Assembly: GCA_020152595.1 (NCBI GenBank)
Contig: JAIGNY010000132.1
Coordinates: 62,001-126,000, forward strand
Reading direction: 5' to 3'
From: Chiridota heheva
Taxonomy: Eukaryota; Echinodermata; Holothuroidea; Apodida; Chiridotidae
Length of the DNA stretch: 64,000 nt
The position numbers and the translations under genes are program-made. Each line of letters opens with the position of its first letter. The first letter of the stretch is position 1. A model generated the notes under the pieces. That model was not told the origin of the DNA. It saw nothing but the letters and a program-made list of their open reading frames with translations, and searched no databases. Below, one piece after another: positions 37,431 through 45,331 of this stretch.

Positions 37431-38080
37431 GTCCAACGGAACTGGCACAATTTTTAGTACTTTCATGCACCTCATGCGCTAAACGGACATACTGTTGCTC
37501 AGTTATTTGATATCATACATATGGTATGGAGCTTGTGGGGACAAAGCTAAGGTGTAAAATTTCGGAAATAGTATTGCCAGTAATTTGGGGGCAGCAAAGT
37601 ATAAAGGTAGTTTATACTACCAAAGCATTTGCGGTACATTTCTTACTCATAATTTTTTTTATTTTAGTGGCCAGTGTTATTCTCTGGCAAATAGAATCAT
37701 CATTTTTCAATTTTTTGGTCGCTAAGTTTTCAGCAATTGTTGAAGGCTGTTCCTCTATTGTATCATGGTATGACAAATATATGAGTTTTGTCCAGATGAG
37801 ATTTATGGTTAAAAAGCAAATGGTAGAACCATGTTTAGGAACTTTTTCAAGCTTGTTTGTCATTTCCAATAAATACAAAATTTCACAAAATAACCCCAGA
37901 TGTATCTGCAGATAGTATTATTCAGAATATGATACAGAATTTGTATTTTTACCTCTGCCAACTAAGTTGGACAGAGGTTATGTCTGTTTGTTTGCTATCA
38001 AGATACACAATTTGCTTTTTTTTTTTGTTAAACATATACTCAAAAGCTCTAGCATATTTGTAAATATTTGGATAAAGACT
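37431..38080. other. Unassigned stretch with one open frame and a hairpin
   Basis: A plus-strand open frame at 37526-37915 (129 codons) includes a hydrophobic stretch (FLLIIFFILVASVILW) but no known domain. At 37951-37983 the inverted words CCTCTGCCAACT and AGTTGGACAGAGG form a hairpin followed by TTATGTCTGTTTGTTTG. This resembles the ends of DNA-transposon families common in invertebrates. Confidence 0.35.
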
Positions 38081-38084
38081 TGTA

Positions 38085-38205
38085 ATCTCTTGTTCATGCT
38101 TTCATTACATCCCACTTAGATTATTGCAATTCACTGCAACTTGCCTGCTATCTCATAGATAAATTACAGAAAAACCAAAGTGCTGCTGTTAGGAGAAGTA
38201 AGAGG
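38085..38205 (+). mobile_element. Short LINE reverse-transcriptase fragment (CR1/L2 type)
   Basis: The plus strand reads LVHAFITSHLDYCNSL, then a diverged segment and DKLQKNQSAAVRR. This is the conserved thumb region of CR1/L2-type reverse transcriptases (an SRLDYCNSLL-like motif followed by LQ..QN.AARL). Only ~40 codons survive. Confidence 0.7.
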
Positions 38206-38367
38206 AGCCTATACAAGTAGAAACCAATCAGGAGCCAGTATTCCAGTCATGTGACTAATTTCTCATGAATATTCATAATTATGCAAATTTGTCATGAATA
38301 TTCATAGTTGTACAAATCTTTTGGAGGGAAGGGAATAAACACAAACACAATGTTTTAAATCAATTTT

Positions 38368-38403
38368 CTCTTTCTTATATTTGTGGTGGCTCTTATAAGA
38401 GCC
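38368..38403 (-). terminator. Histone-type mRNA 3' end, cassette 1
   Basis: On the minus strand, GGCTCTTATAAGAGCC (38403-38388) is a perfect 6-bp stem with a 4-nt TATA loop. It is preceded by ACCCAAA and followed by ACCACA, as in replication-dependent histone mRNAs. AAGAAAGAG (38376-38368) lies 11 nt downstream and matches the histone downstream element bound by U7 snRNA. Together these would give a cleaved, non-polyadenylated mRNA. Confidence 0.85.
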
Positions 38404-38436
38404 TTTGGGTTCTTTATCGATCGTCCGATCGATCTG

Positions 38437-38801
38437 CTACTGTCCTCCTCCGGTGGCTCTCGGCTGTCCTTTCCCGATGGCTCCCTGGTGTTCACCTTTG
38501 TCAGTAACTTTCTTTCATTCTGCAAGGGTCTCGTCGCCTTCTTTTGCTTTTGCCATGTTGAAAACAGCAAAGTTGAAAAAAGCAAAGTAAAATGCCCACG
38601 TGCATCCCCGAACTGTTGACATGTCTTGGTAAGCATGAATAATGGCTGCTGTAATTGCATCGTCTTCTGCAGGATGAAACCCACCTTTGAAACAATTGCA
38701 TCTGCTTTCGAGGTGGTCTATAACTTTATCGTAGTCGATAGGTCTAGGGCTACATTTTCTCAAAGAATAAACATTTGCTTGACTAAGATATCCCACTACC
38801 T
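38437..38801 (-). pseudogene. Cassette 1 ORF, broken paralogue of the ORF at 39086-39424
   Basis: This is a diverged duplicate of the neighbouring cassette-2 gene. Relative to that gene the start ATG is AGG, the next Glu codon is TAG, a one-base deletion shifts the frame near 38765, and a TGA cuts the protein before the shared tail. The conserved centre still reads HLESRCN, FHPAEDDAITAAIIHAYQD, and a hydrophobic helix AFYFAFFNFAVFNMAK. The stop shared with cassette 2 (38437-38439) lies 33 nt before the histone-type stem-loop. The hydrophobic segment sits where BH1 of Bcl-2-like proteins would be, but that is only a faint resemblance. Not a histone. Confidence 0.6.
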
Positions 38802-38805
38802 GATG

Positions 38806-38965
38806 ATGTGTTCGCTCTGAAGCTCAGAATGAAAAGAATGGATCAGGCTTGCTCTATTTATGCTTTTTGCTTCGATCTCTTTGACCAATCAGAAGCCAGA
38901 AAGGTACGATGCCATTTGAATTGGTGGTGCTCTTTTGAAAAGAAAGCCAAAAAGGTATGATGAGT
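38806..38965 (-). promoter_or_regulatory. Histone-like promoter module, cassette 1
   Basis: Read on the minus strand the module has CTGATTGGTC (inverted CCAAT, 38889-38883), GCATAAATAGAGC (TATA box around 38858) and CCATTCTTTTCATTCTG about 25-30 nt further, then GAGCGAACACATCAT before the start site. CATTC preceded by a pyrimidine resembles the histone cap-site consensus, although the last base is T rather than purine. The same module is at 63655-63803 on the plus strand and, interrupted, upstream of cassette 2. Confidence 0.7.
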
Positions 38966-39017
38966 TTGAATCTTTTAAAGGGAAAACAATAAACACATTA
39001 GTCTTAATTCAATTTTC

Positions 39018-39052
39018 TCTTTCTCATATTTGTGGTGGCTCTTATAAGAGCC
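39018..39052 (-). terminator. Histone-type mRNA 3' end, cassette 2
   Basis: The stem-loop GGCTCTTATAAGAGCC (39052-39037) is identical to that of cassette 1, with ACCCAAA before and ACCACA after it. The downstream element reads GAGAAAGAG (39026-39018). It starts 33 nt after the stop codon of the ORF at 39086-39424. Confidence 0.85.
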
Positions 39053-39085
39053 TTTGGGTTCTTTATCGATCGCCCGATCAATCTG

Positions 39086-39424
39086 CTACTGTCCTCCTCC
39101 GGTGGCTCTCGGCTGTCCTTCTCCGAAGACTCCCCAAAGTTCCCGAAGTTCGCCTTTGTCGGTAGCTTTCTTTGATTCTGCAGAGGTCTCGTGTTCTTTT
39201 GCTATGTCGAAAGCAGCAACGTGAAAGTCCCATATGCCGCCCCAGCAGTATGACACGTCTTGGTAAGCATGGACGATGGCTGCCGTTACATCGCCTTCTG
39301 CAGGATGAAACCGATTTTTGAATGGTGGTAAAGAGTTGCATCTGTTTTCGAGGTGCTCTATAACTCCAGGGCTCCATTTTCTCAAGAGTTCAAACATTAC
39401 TTTGGCTAAGACTTCCCACTCCAT
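39086..39424 (-). CDS. Cassette 2: intact 112-residue protein of unknown function
   Basis: This is the only fully open cassette gene. It begins MEWEVLAKVMFELLRKW and includes HLENRCNSL, FHPAEGDVTAAIVHAYQD, then CWGGIWDFHVAAFDIAKEHE, and ends RATGGGQ. The start follows GAAGCGAACACATCATC, the leader shared by the cassettes. Secondary structure looks helical. CWGGIWDFHVAAF weakly resembles a Bcl-2 BH1 helix (NWGRI-type), and Bcl-2-like genes are known in some adintoviruses (Polinton relatives), but one motif is not proof. It is not a histone, despite the histone-type promoter and 3' end. A 416-bp palindrome separates its TATA box from its start codon, which may block expression. Confidence 0.6.
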   Translation of the reverse strand: MEWEVLAKVMFELLRKWSPGVIEHLENRCNSLPPFKNRFHPAEGDVTAAIVHAYQDVSYCWGGIWDFHVAAFDIAKEHETSAESKKATDKGELRELWGVFGEGQPRATGGGQ

Positions 39425-39440
39425 GATGATGTGTTCGCTT

Positions 39441-39856
39441 CGAAACTCAGAATGAAAAGAACGGAGAGAGAGAGAGAGTTGAACACACAATTACAATGAC
39501 GGGGTCGTCGCCTGCGCGATTCGGTTATGATAGTACAAATGCTATCACGAACGCTTATCGACCGACGAGAACACAGGTGCGACGACGGACAGACATAACA
39601 TCGACAACCAAGTCAATGTCCACGCCTTTGATAACAAGTTGTGGTGCACTGGCAACTGGTTATCAAAGGCGTGGACATTGACTTGGTTGTCGATGTTATG
39701 TCTGTCCGCACGTCGCACCTGTGTTCTTGTCCGGTCGTATAAGCGCTTCGTGATAGCATTTGTACTATCATAACCGAATACGCAGGCGACGACCCCGTCA
39801 TTGTAATTGTGTGTTCAACTCTCTCTCTCTCTCCGTTCTTTTCATTCTGAGTTTCG
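39441..39856. repeat. 416-bp near-perfect palindrome in the cassette-2 leader
   Basis: Two ~203-bp arms (from 39441 and from 39856 inward) match with only a few differences around a centre near 39648 (GTGGTGCACTGG). Both ends are CGAAACTCAGAATGAAAAG, which is cassette leader sequence, followed by a GA repeat. It therefore looks like an inverted duplication built on the gene's own leader. Mirror-image open frames in the two arms (39496-39681 plus, 39801-39613 minus) share the peptide RTDITSTTKSMSTPLITSC. Confidence 0.92.
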
Positions 39857-40100
39857 GATCAAGTTTGCTTTATTTAAAAAAAAAAATAAGTAATTAAATA
39901 AAATATATAAAATATTTATAAAAATTTAAATAAATAAATAAATTTAAAAAAATGACGCAACAGTACAAGCATGGACGATAAGAACAAACATACAATAAAA
40001 CGATAAGAAAATTGACACATCAAACGATAAAACATGGACGTTACAAACAATTATGGACAATAAATATTACAAACGATAAACATTACAAAGAATGTTTTGA
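39857..40100. promoter_or_regulatory. Interrupted cassette-2 promoter and A/T-rich upstream DNA
   Basis: On the minus strand TTTAAATAAAGCAAACTTG (39878-39860) corresponds to the TATA region of the other promoter modules. It is followed by GATCC and then directly by the palindrome. The stretch further right is A/T-rich with recurring ACGATAA and ATTACAAA words. No CCAAT box is seen, so this promoter may be decayed. Confidence 0.5.
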
Positions 40101-40109
40101 ATCATTTTT

Positions 40110-40145
40110 CTCTTTCTTATACCTGTGGTGGCTCTAAAAAAAACC
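40110..40145 (-). terminator. Histone-type mRNA 3' end, cassette 3 (wobble stem)
   Basis: On the minus strand GGTTTTTTTTAGAGCC (40145-40130) keeps a 6-bp stem only if G-U pairs are allowed. ACCCAAA precedes it and ACCACA follows, as in the other two. AAGAAAGAG is at 40118-40110. The flanks are conserved even though the stem has drifted. Confidence 0.7.
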
Positions 40146-40176
40146 TTTGGGTTTTGTTTCTTTTTCTTCTCTTACA

Positions 40177-40584
40177 TCAGCACAGGGTAGAAGGGGCACT
40201 TGCAGTGCTGGTGATCCGTCTGGGTTGCCACGGATCTGTTTGTCTCCGTAACCTCTTCTGTCTGTTTTTTCTTCTCCCTCTGACTCTTGTCTTTTCTTGT
40301 TCTTCGTCCTCCAGTGCTGGCGGCCAGTCGTCTGCCATGAGAAATTCCTCATCAGGGCAGTAAAAACACTCACCCACTCGTCGTTAGAGAGGACGATTTC
40401 TTCGTCCTCGTCCTCCATCTCTCTCTCTGCACTGCGGCAACTCTAAAAGGCGACTGTCGTCCTCGTCCCAGTCGCTGCTTGCAGAGTCTGTTGCTGAGCT
40501 CCATGAGCTAGGCGGGTAGCGTGCCATCGCAGCGTCGAAGTTCCATGGCTCCTCGTGGCGTTGCCATATCTCTTTGTCTTCCAT
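40177..40584 (-). pseudogene. Cassette 3: acidic then basic protein, frame broken at an AG run
   Basis: From the ATG at 40584 the frame encodes MEDKEIWQRHEEPWNFDAAM and a Ser/Asp-rich stretch (SSDWDEDDSRLLELPQ). It is thrown out of frame at an AGAGAGAGAGA run near 40425. Two downstream frames remain open. The one ending at 40177 (acidic ECFYCPDEEF, then basic RGRRKNRQKRLRRQ) stops 31 nt before the stem-loop, the same spacing as in cassettes 1 and 2. The other would run through the stem-loop, so I prefer the first. No known family. Its promoter region (40600-40700) differs from the shared module. Confidence 0.5.
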
Positions 40585-40822
40585 GTAGACTTTCACTCGA
40601 AAGTGATGAAACAGAGTTGTGATTTTGGTTGTAGGTTGGTTAATCTAACACAGCGAATGATTGAAAATGATCAAAGTTAGTACTTTTATTAGTCTCTAAA
40701 TAATACTTACTATGCCTTGATTGTTAGACAGGCACGTGGCTGTATACTTACCCCCAATTGGTTCGTATCACGCCTGCCTGTTGACACTTGTCTAGCTCAC
40801 GCCCAAGTTATCACGCCTGGTT

Positions 40823-40959
40823 GTCGAACTTCTACGGTAGCCTCTACGGTACCCTCAAACTCTTTTTAAATGTCTTTAAATTCATTTTTCTCTTTTTTAA
40901 CATTTATATGCGAGGGTAAAGTACCTGCCCCAACCAACGTAGTGGTAGCGTAGGAGTCA
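40823..40959. repeat. Left inverted repeat of the Polinton region
   Basis: This matches the reverse complement of 63516-63639: GTCGAACTTCTACGGTAGCC at the outer side, ATGCGAGGGTAAAGTACC in the middle, and CCCCAACCAA with AGTGGTA at the inner side. The spacing (22.8 kb) and the Polinton genes in between fit Polinton terminal inverted repeats. However, similarity resumes outside it (38806-38965 against 63655-63803), so the true end may lie further out. Confidence 0.7.
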
Positions 40960-41016
40960 TGCCACGATTTTGTACTCCTTCCGCCCTCATTTTTTTTTCA
41001 AGCTTGATTTTTTCTC

Positions 41017-41962
41017 TTAATGCCAGAAAATAAGACGCAGCTCATATGGTATAATAACAATAACAAACATATTCATGCAGAGGGTTCTTTTTTTTTTTTT
41101 TTTTTGTTTCTCAATGATGATGGGTGGTATGTCCAGTTTTAAATTTACCTTGCGTCTTTTTGATAAGGTGGGAGGTGGCAACGACGACGGTGAACGGGGT
41201 CTTTTCTTTGCTTTTGAATGTTTTGCTTTCATCTGTTCGCACATTTCGTCCATGTTACTGGGATTTTTCTCCAAGATGGGTACTTTGACCAGTTGCTAAT
41301 GTTCTATTGCAAATAGCCCTTCCATGATTGCAAGTTTGCACCATTGGTACAGGTTGAAAGAAATCCCTTTTTTCTCCGGGTATGACGGTCTAATGACGGG
41401 TGGTGTGTCCGTTTGGCTTGCTGATGTTTTGCATTGCGTAGTTGTAATGGCTTATGTCCATGAGAATGCTTTCACCTTCTGTGGTCAGACCGATATAAAT
41501 CTGTTTTCCCAGACACAAACGTAACTTTTTGGGGTGTGACGAACCGCTCATGTGACAGGCGCCGTTGACGTAAGACGTATGGTAATGCAAGGCCATTTCA
41601 AATACCATGTTTTCGTTCTTGCAGAGTTCATCCCAAACGCCTTCTTCCATGGCGATGCCTTGAGCCGTGACTCATAGTATTGTGCAGGGGTTGGCTTTGG
41701 CATACTTGCCGAGGTGTACATATTTAATGCTTTCAAACTGCGATGTATACACGTACACGTCCTCTCCTACGGTATAAGCTCAGGTCACCAATCCACAACT
41801 GTCTCTTACTTTGTCGAAACTCTGCATTTTCAAAACTCTCTTTAACGGTATGTTGTCGGGACCCGAAAAAGGTGGTGAGAATTGCATTTCTCCCGTATGT
41901 TTGTTATGGCAGTACACATTACCGTTCCTCTCGTTTACTTTATTCCAACAGGTTTGGGCCAT
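41017..41962 (-). pseudogene. Polinton accessory gene(s), decayed, unknown function
   Basis: Several minus-strand fragments follow each other: 41962-41780 (starting MAQTCWNKVNERNGNVYCHN), 41650-41390 and 41274-41017. The first loosely resembles a WW domain (Trp, then GNVYCHNKHTG, then Pro). The last has a basic KKRPRSP...SKRRKV signal like a bipartite nuclear localisation sequence. Stops and shifts separate the pieces, so I cannot say whether they are one gene or three. They lie between the left inverted repeat and the PC4-like genes. Confidence 0.35.
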
Positions 41963-42055
41963 GATGATGATAATGTGCCTTTCTCAAAGAGTTGTGAAAG
42001 AATGGTGGGTGTTTTTTAATTCAGGCACTTTTTGAACTTTTTTTAGTAGAGGGCG

Positions 42056-42388
42056 CTAGTAAATTATCGGCGAATGACATCCTGCTTCATTGAAAGATAT
42101 GTTTTTTGAGGTGTTACACATATTCGCAGAAGACACATGTTTCATCGCTTTTCTGGTCTTTACGTCGTCTTCTTCTTCGTCTTTCGAAATACATACTTGA
42201 CGAAAACTCTCTTGACGTGCCAAAATCATCCATTGTTCGGGTGTGAGAGCGATACCTATCTTGGTAGGTACTTCACCAATAGCAGGAACGTTGCTGTATT
42301 TTCTGATATGTACGTAGAGATTGTCTTTGAAAGAAGAGATCGTGACATAGGTATGCTGTCTGAGCACCACTTTGAACTTTTCTCCCAA
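42056..42388 (-). CDS. PC4-like protein, second copy
   Basis: Residues 1-60 read KFKVVLRQHTYVTISSF, then YVHIRKY, PTKIGIALTPEQW. This order fits the single-strand-DNA-binding domain of transcriptional coactivator PC4/p15 (strand pair, VxIRxY, PTKKGIxLTxEQW). An acidic linker (KDEEEDDVK) and an unrelated tail follow. Upstream in-frame sequence extends slightly, so the start is uncertain. With its neighbour at 42446-42766 it forms a tandem pair next to the protease. In a virus-like element it could act in transcription or replication; that is inference. Confidence 0.6.
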   Translation of the reverse strand: MGEKFKVVLRQHTYVTISSFKDNLYVHIRKYSNVPAIGEVPTKIGIALTPEQWMILARQESFRQVCISKDEEEDDVKTRKAMKHVSSANMCNTSKNISFNEAGCHSPIIY

Positions 42389-42445
42389 ATGGATGCGATG
42401 GGTACTGTCCTTTAATTTCTGGAGTGTGTCCGTTACCAGATGAGC

Positions 42446-42766
42446 TCATCGAGTTATTACTGCCCATTGCTCGAGTGCGAGGGCAATACCTTTCTTGGTC
42501 GCCACGGAAGTCATTCCGACATTAAGGTGTGTAAAATACTGCCGTACGTGAATGTTGAAGCCACAGACGGTGAGGTAGCGTTCGCCTCCTAAAGCAACAG
42601 CTTTCTTGTCTTGTGTGCCGGCACGGACATCGGTTAATCCTCGCGTAGTGATTGCTTCAAAGTCTGAGTTTTGACTGAATATTGCACACCGTCGTCGTCG
42701 CCTTTTTATAAGTTTTAAAAAACAATATATGTACAATACCATGCGCTCTCTAGTAAAAAACAGCAA
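42446..42766 (-). CDS. PC4-like protein, first copy
   Basis: The C-terminal half reads LGGERYLTVCGFNIHVRQYF, then TKKGIALALEQW, matching the PC4/p15 fold better than its neighbour does. The upstream part is basic (KRRRRR) and may be leader rather than protein; the open frame starts without an ATG context I trust. It ends 58 bp before the next PC4-like frame. The two share little outside the motif residues, so the duplication is old or the genes were acquired separately. Confidence 0.6.
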   Translation of the reverse strand: MLFFTRERMVLYIYCFLKLIKRRRRRCAIFSQNSDFEAITTRGLTDVRAGTQDKKAVALGGERYLTVCGFNIHVRQYFTHLNVGMTSVATKKGIALALEQWAVITR

Positions 42767-42912
42767 TTCACTACTTTAGTCAGAGTCTGTTGTTTCGACA
42801 AGGAGACGGTGTTCCGTTCCGGTTTTGGTCATTTCAGATGACTTATCATTGTTTTTTGCATAGAGGGAGTTAATAAAAAAAAAACATCTTACAAATCAAT
42901 TAAACGAACGTC

Positions 42913-43345
42913 TTAACCATAATGTTGAAGTACAAATGTAAACACAGCCTCATCGTTGCATTCCTTGTCTTTCCCAAAATGAGCCATGATGCCGTTCATG
43001 TCCGAGCCGCGTGCCCTATGAAACAGATAATAAATACAATAATGACCGCATACGCTAGAGGTAGGACTTTGAAGCGGTTTGTGATTGTAAACAAACTGTT
43101 GATTTTTAAGATACGTCGAATAAAAGAAGCATCGGGGGTTCGCCGTAGGAGTCAAAATATTCCCAAGAACCGATTTCGGGTACGTAAATAGCGACCCAAT
43201 GCCGGCCCGATTTTCAACTCAGATCCATGTTGTCCACCATCACATCACACTTAGACGTTCCAATGGTGAAAGTAAGTGATCTGCAGCATGAACACCGGCG
43301 AACACATCGCACACGAGCCATCACGTGTAAGCGTCTTTGCTCAAC
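42913..43345 (-). pseudogene. Polinton cysteine protease (adenain/Ulp1-like)
   Basis: This is the capsid-maturation protease of Polintons. The catalytic His is in HWVAIYVPEIG (near 43190), followed by the acidic position in EYFDSYGEPP, and the Gln/Cys pair in LQSPTSSVCGHYC (near 43060). A one-base shift separates YGEPP from the Cys half. Upstream, VFAGVHAADHLLSPLERL, then a shift and a TGA, precede the His segment. All catalytic residues survive but no single frame spans them. It follows the major capsid gene directly. Confidence 0.8.
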
Positions 43346-44667
43346 ACTCGAACAATATCGGACAGTCTCTATGATTTCAATTGGTAAAAAGTAGATGATG
43401 TTGCGGTTTTTATCTATTTCGATGATCTTCTCGAATTCGGCATAGATGAGAAGGATGGTGGTGGATTCCACTGCCTCTGCAAATTTAAAATCCACACAAA
43501 GATTTCCTCGTTTGTTGACCATGTAGTGTTGTCCGTGGGATCCGTCGGGTGTCAGGTCGAAAGCGAACGACGTGTAACCGTCCAAAAAATCCGTCGGAGT
43601 GATGTCCACACCCCCCATTGCCGTACAAACAACTAGTGGCAGAATACAATTGAAGGTAACTGCGAAGAGTTAGATCTGATTCAAATTTGGGGGAAAGTGG
43701 CATTGAAGGATACTGTTTCTCATCAACGTGAAGCGCGATATAATTCAGTTTGAAAGATTGGAAACGAAATGGATTCTTCTTGTAAGCGCCGTTGAAAGAG
43801 GCTGTGTCCACCAGAAAAACCACAATCCTTTTTGGTAACTCACCCAGAAATACATTGTCTCGTTGAAAATCTTGGGTTCTGGTGCGTATGGTAATATTTC
43901 GGATGATGGTGCGTCGGATCTTGTACTTGGCCGGTTCTCTGTTGAGGGTGACGAGGTCGCTGAGCACATGGGTGTCGCTGCACGTCATTTTACGCAAGTA
44001 GAGAATGGCAACCAAGATAATCACGCGGAAATCGGCAGCTGCAGTTTTTGACGTCAAACAAGAAGAGTCCTTACGTCGTTGCAGTTTAATCGTACTTCCA
44101 CACCCAGTATAAGCACCTTATTTTGAGCAAATATGTCGGAGTGAAGGGGTCCCATCATCTCGAACACTTTGCTGTCTTTTGTTTTAATAAAACGTTCTTT
44201 AAGTCCCCAGTTGGGGATGGTTTCGGCAGTCAAATCGTTGAAGTCCATATGTGCTGCAGTGTCTTTGAAGTAGAACTGAGACTGCAGATGTATTTCTTTG
44301 GCTTCTCTGTCGTAGTTGAGCAAAGTCTCAATCATCGCTCTGTAAGGGTACGTTGGCATCGAGTCGCTGATGAGTTTGCCACTGAGGGCTACGTCTAGTT
44401 GTGAAAATATCGAATGCAACAACAGACTGACAGGAGCCACCGCTTCATCGGCGTTGTCAATGGTGTTACAATCGCTCCCATCTGCTTTGATGATTTTCAC
44501 TTTGACGTAAAGTTGGGTGTTGTTGATATCCAGATATTTGCTTTCTGTTCCGGGAATGAGGAAATCGATTGGCCCTATGGAGTTTAATCCTCCAAATGGA
44601 CGGTATTCGACCTATTCGCTGTCTTCAATCACCATTTGTGTCGGAGGAATACTAAACAGCTCCATTT
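43346..44667 (-). pseudogene. Polinton major capsid protein (double jelly-roll)
   Basis: The minus-strand frames read, in order: MELFSIPPTQ at 44667 with an in-frame TAG near 44612; PVSLLLHSIFSQLDVALSGK and TYPYRAMIETLLNYD in the 44500-44054 frame; LFLGELPKR-like and FNGAYKKNPFRF in the 44057-43618 frame; and FAFDLTPDG, IYAEFEKIIEIDKNRNI in the 43618-43346 frame. These are hallmarks of the Polinton hexon-like capsid protein. One stop and two frame shifts make it inactive. It is followed by the protease, as in other Polintons. Confidence 0.9.
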
Positions 44668-45331
44668 CTGATTTAGAGCAAGGCATGGAGTGATTGTAAA
44701 CATAGCAGAACTGCTAATGAGGTTATAATCTGACTATCATTCTTCTTATAACAGTTCCACGTAGTGTAAACGATTCTATTTCTTTTTTAAGGCCGACGTT
44801 CAGGCACGAATGCTCGGACTGTACCGAGGTGTGCTTGATCGTGGTCGTGTTGGTGGATGTTCTCGAGCGTATCGGGCCAATGTTTCTAAAACATATCTCC
44901 CTATTCTGTTCAACGGTTTCTTTTTGCCACGATTGGCTTTTCGTTTTGCAGAGCTGCGTCCGGGTCGCTATCGTTTCTTACTGCGGAGAGGCGAAAATCC
45001 ATGAATAATAGATGAGACTGGTAAGATTGCCCTTCCCGGAGTATCGAAAGGTTGATGCGGGGATGCACCGAATGATGATATACTCTATATATGGGTGCAG
45101 CGCCACTTCGGCCGGCTTATCACTCTGTTGTTTTTGGCTTCGTTTTACATCTAAAAAATAATTTTGGATATTCAATTTTAAATCTGGACTTTGCGGAACG
45201 TCTTTAGATCATGCATGGAGAGGTTAGAACTGCTTTTAAACTGTTTTTATCGTGTAATCTACAAATTTTTGTGAATTAATCTTATCTAATAGTCAGCCTT
45301 ATTTTACTGTATATAGGCCTATGTACGCATA
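44668..45331. other. Polinton sequence upstream of the capsid gene, no gene assigned
   Basis: Short frames on both strands (for example 44810-45004 plus) match nothing I know. The packaging ATPase expected in Polintons is not visible here or elsewhere. The right edge is the start of the LINE insertion. Confidence 0.4.

Noticed and set aside
36637-37510. Open frames of DMVSSKDCR / YLIPYPCSL repeats
   Set aside because: Product of the 27-bp array, whose unit length is a multiple of three.
37526-37915. Open frame of 129 codons with a hydrophobic segment
   Set aside because: No family resemblance, AT-rich composition and no splice context; not strong enough to call a gene.
39496-39801. Two mirror-image open frames in the palindrome
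   Set aside because: They share RTDITSTTKSMSTPLITSC only because the arms are inverted copies.
38388-40145. Cassettes as degenerate histone genes
   Set aside because: None of the frames shows histone-fold residues or the typical histone C-termini; only the control regions are histone-like.
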